NCBI GenBank assembly: GCA_020444005.1
Contig: JAHLLU010000157.1
Location: 1 to 5,507, forward strand
Reading direction: 5' to 3'
DNA length: 5,507 nt
Origin: an archaeon
GTDB taxonomy: Archaea > Thermoproteota > Bathyarchaeia > TCS64
Shown here: positions 5,090 to 5,507 of the stretch, piece by piece
Layout: every line of letters starts with the position of its first letter
Position numbering within the stretch: position 1 is the first letter of the stretch
Program-made: the position numbers and the translations under genes
Notes under the pieces: generated by a model
The model's database searches: none
What the model was told of the DNA's origin: nothing
The model's input: the letters and a program-made list of their open reading frames with translations, nothing else

Positions 5090-5507
5090 TGAGCCTAAGA
5101 GACATAGCTTCTCCTAAGAAAAAACCCAGACAAAGGTATACACGTCAACTTACGGCAAAACAGGTACGCGCAATGAAGAAGCGGGGTTATGACGCAGAGC
5201 GTGAGCTTGTGCATATGCTTAGGGATGAAGGTTATGATGCGCTTCGTGTGCCTGTTAGTGCTCCTAGTCGCGAGCCGTTACCAGATGTTTTCGCTATTAA
5301 AGATGACGCGATTCTGAGTATAGAGGTGAAAGCACAGGAGCGTTATGCGTATTACAAGAAGGATCAGGTGCAAAAGCTCTTCGAGTTCCTTGAGATACAC
5401 AAGATATACCCGAGGAGATATGCGGTTCTCGCTGCCAAGTTCAAGTATAAGGGGTGGTGGTTTGACGTGGCTACGAAGCTTGGCGATTATATGATTAAGA
5501 TCGATAA
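5089..5507 (+). CDS. hjc: Holliday junction resolvase Hjc, cut at right edge
   Basis: This gene encodes 139 residues plus two bases and runs off the window. Hjc is a dimeric nuclease that cuts four-way DNA junctions late in recombination. The core starts at RGYDAERELV and carries the metal-binding set of the archaeal Hjc fold: E37 in AERE, D66 in LPDVF, and E79 and K81 in IEVKA. It also has R53 and S57 in RVPVSAPS. The segments KKDQVQKLFEF (90-100) and AAKFKYKGWWF (115-125) match the conserved C-terminal half. The start is GTG 5089, sharing one base with the preceding stop and preceded by a strong GAGGAGG. This leaves a basic N-terminal extension of about 30 residues (KKKPRQRYTR within it) that is absent from the short well-studied Hjc enzymes; if ATG 5173 were used, it would disappear. 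Only the extreme C-terminus is missing. Confidence 0.95.
   Translation, partial: MSLRDIASPKKKPRQRYTRQLTAKQVRAMKKRGYDAERELVHMLRDEGYDALRVPVSAPSREPLPDVFAIKDDAILSIEVKAQERYAYYKKDQVQKLFEFLEIHKIYPRRYAVLAAKFKYKGWWFDVATKLGDYMIKID

Overview
The window reads as a chromosomal segment of an archaeon. It carries RadA recombinase, archaeal translation initiation factor aIF1, a Hjc-type Holliday junction resolvase, a PAC2-family protein and small zinc-ribbon and winged-helix proteins. TATA-like boxes A lie about 43-51 bases upstream of most first genes, and several starts have purine-rich Shine-Dalgarno (SD) sequences. The gene set and the sequence style fit an uncultured TACK- or Asgard-type lineage, but nothing here fixes the phylum. 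There are nine protein genes, two of them cut by the window edges. I see no tRNA, rRNA, CRISPR array, insertion sequence or phage gene.

Layout. Bases 3-395 (+) hold the C-terminal part of a PAC2-family protein. Bases 444-713 (+) hold a three-helix membrane protein resembling archaeal EMC6-like proteins. It meets, tail to tail, a minus-strand cluster that is transcribed as aIF1 (2628-2320), zinc ribbon (2317-2102), radA (2051-1077) and an uncharacterised 124-residue protein (1084-710). Upstream of aIF1 is an AT-rich spacer of about 120 bases. Then comes a minus-strand ACT-domain protein (3350-2751), divergent from argG (argininosuccinate synthase, 3435-4694 +). The 84-base gap between the two holds a TATA element readable in both directions, embedded in a 7+7 inverted repeat. 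After argG comes a two-gene unit: a small winged-helix protein (4766-5089) and Hjc (5089 to the right edge), with stop and start codons sharing one base.

How the genes fit together. Two homologous-recombination proteins (RadA for strand exchange, Hjc for junction cleavage) lie about 3 kb apart on opposite strands. Each is tied to a small companion of unknown role: the 124-residue protein overlapping the end of radA, and the winged-helix protein coupled to hjc. The ACT-domain protein faces argG, which suggests amino-acid-responsive control of arginine synthesis, but this is inference from position and fold. Most of the window is housekeeping. I found no clear new multi-gene system; the best leads are the two recombination-linked companions and the ACT/argG divergent control region.
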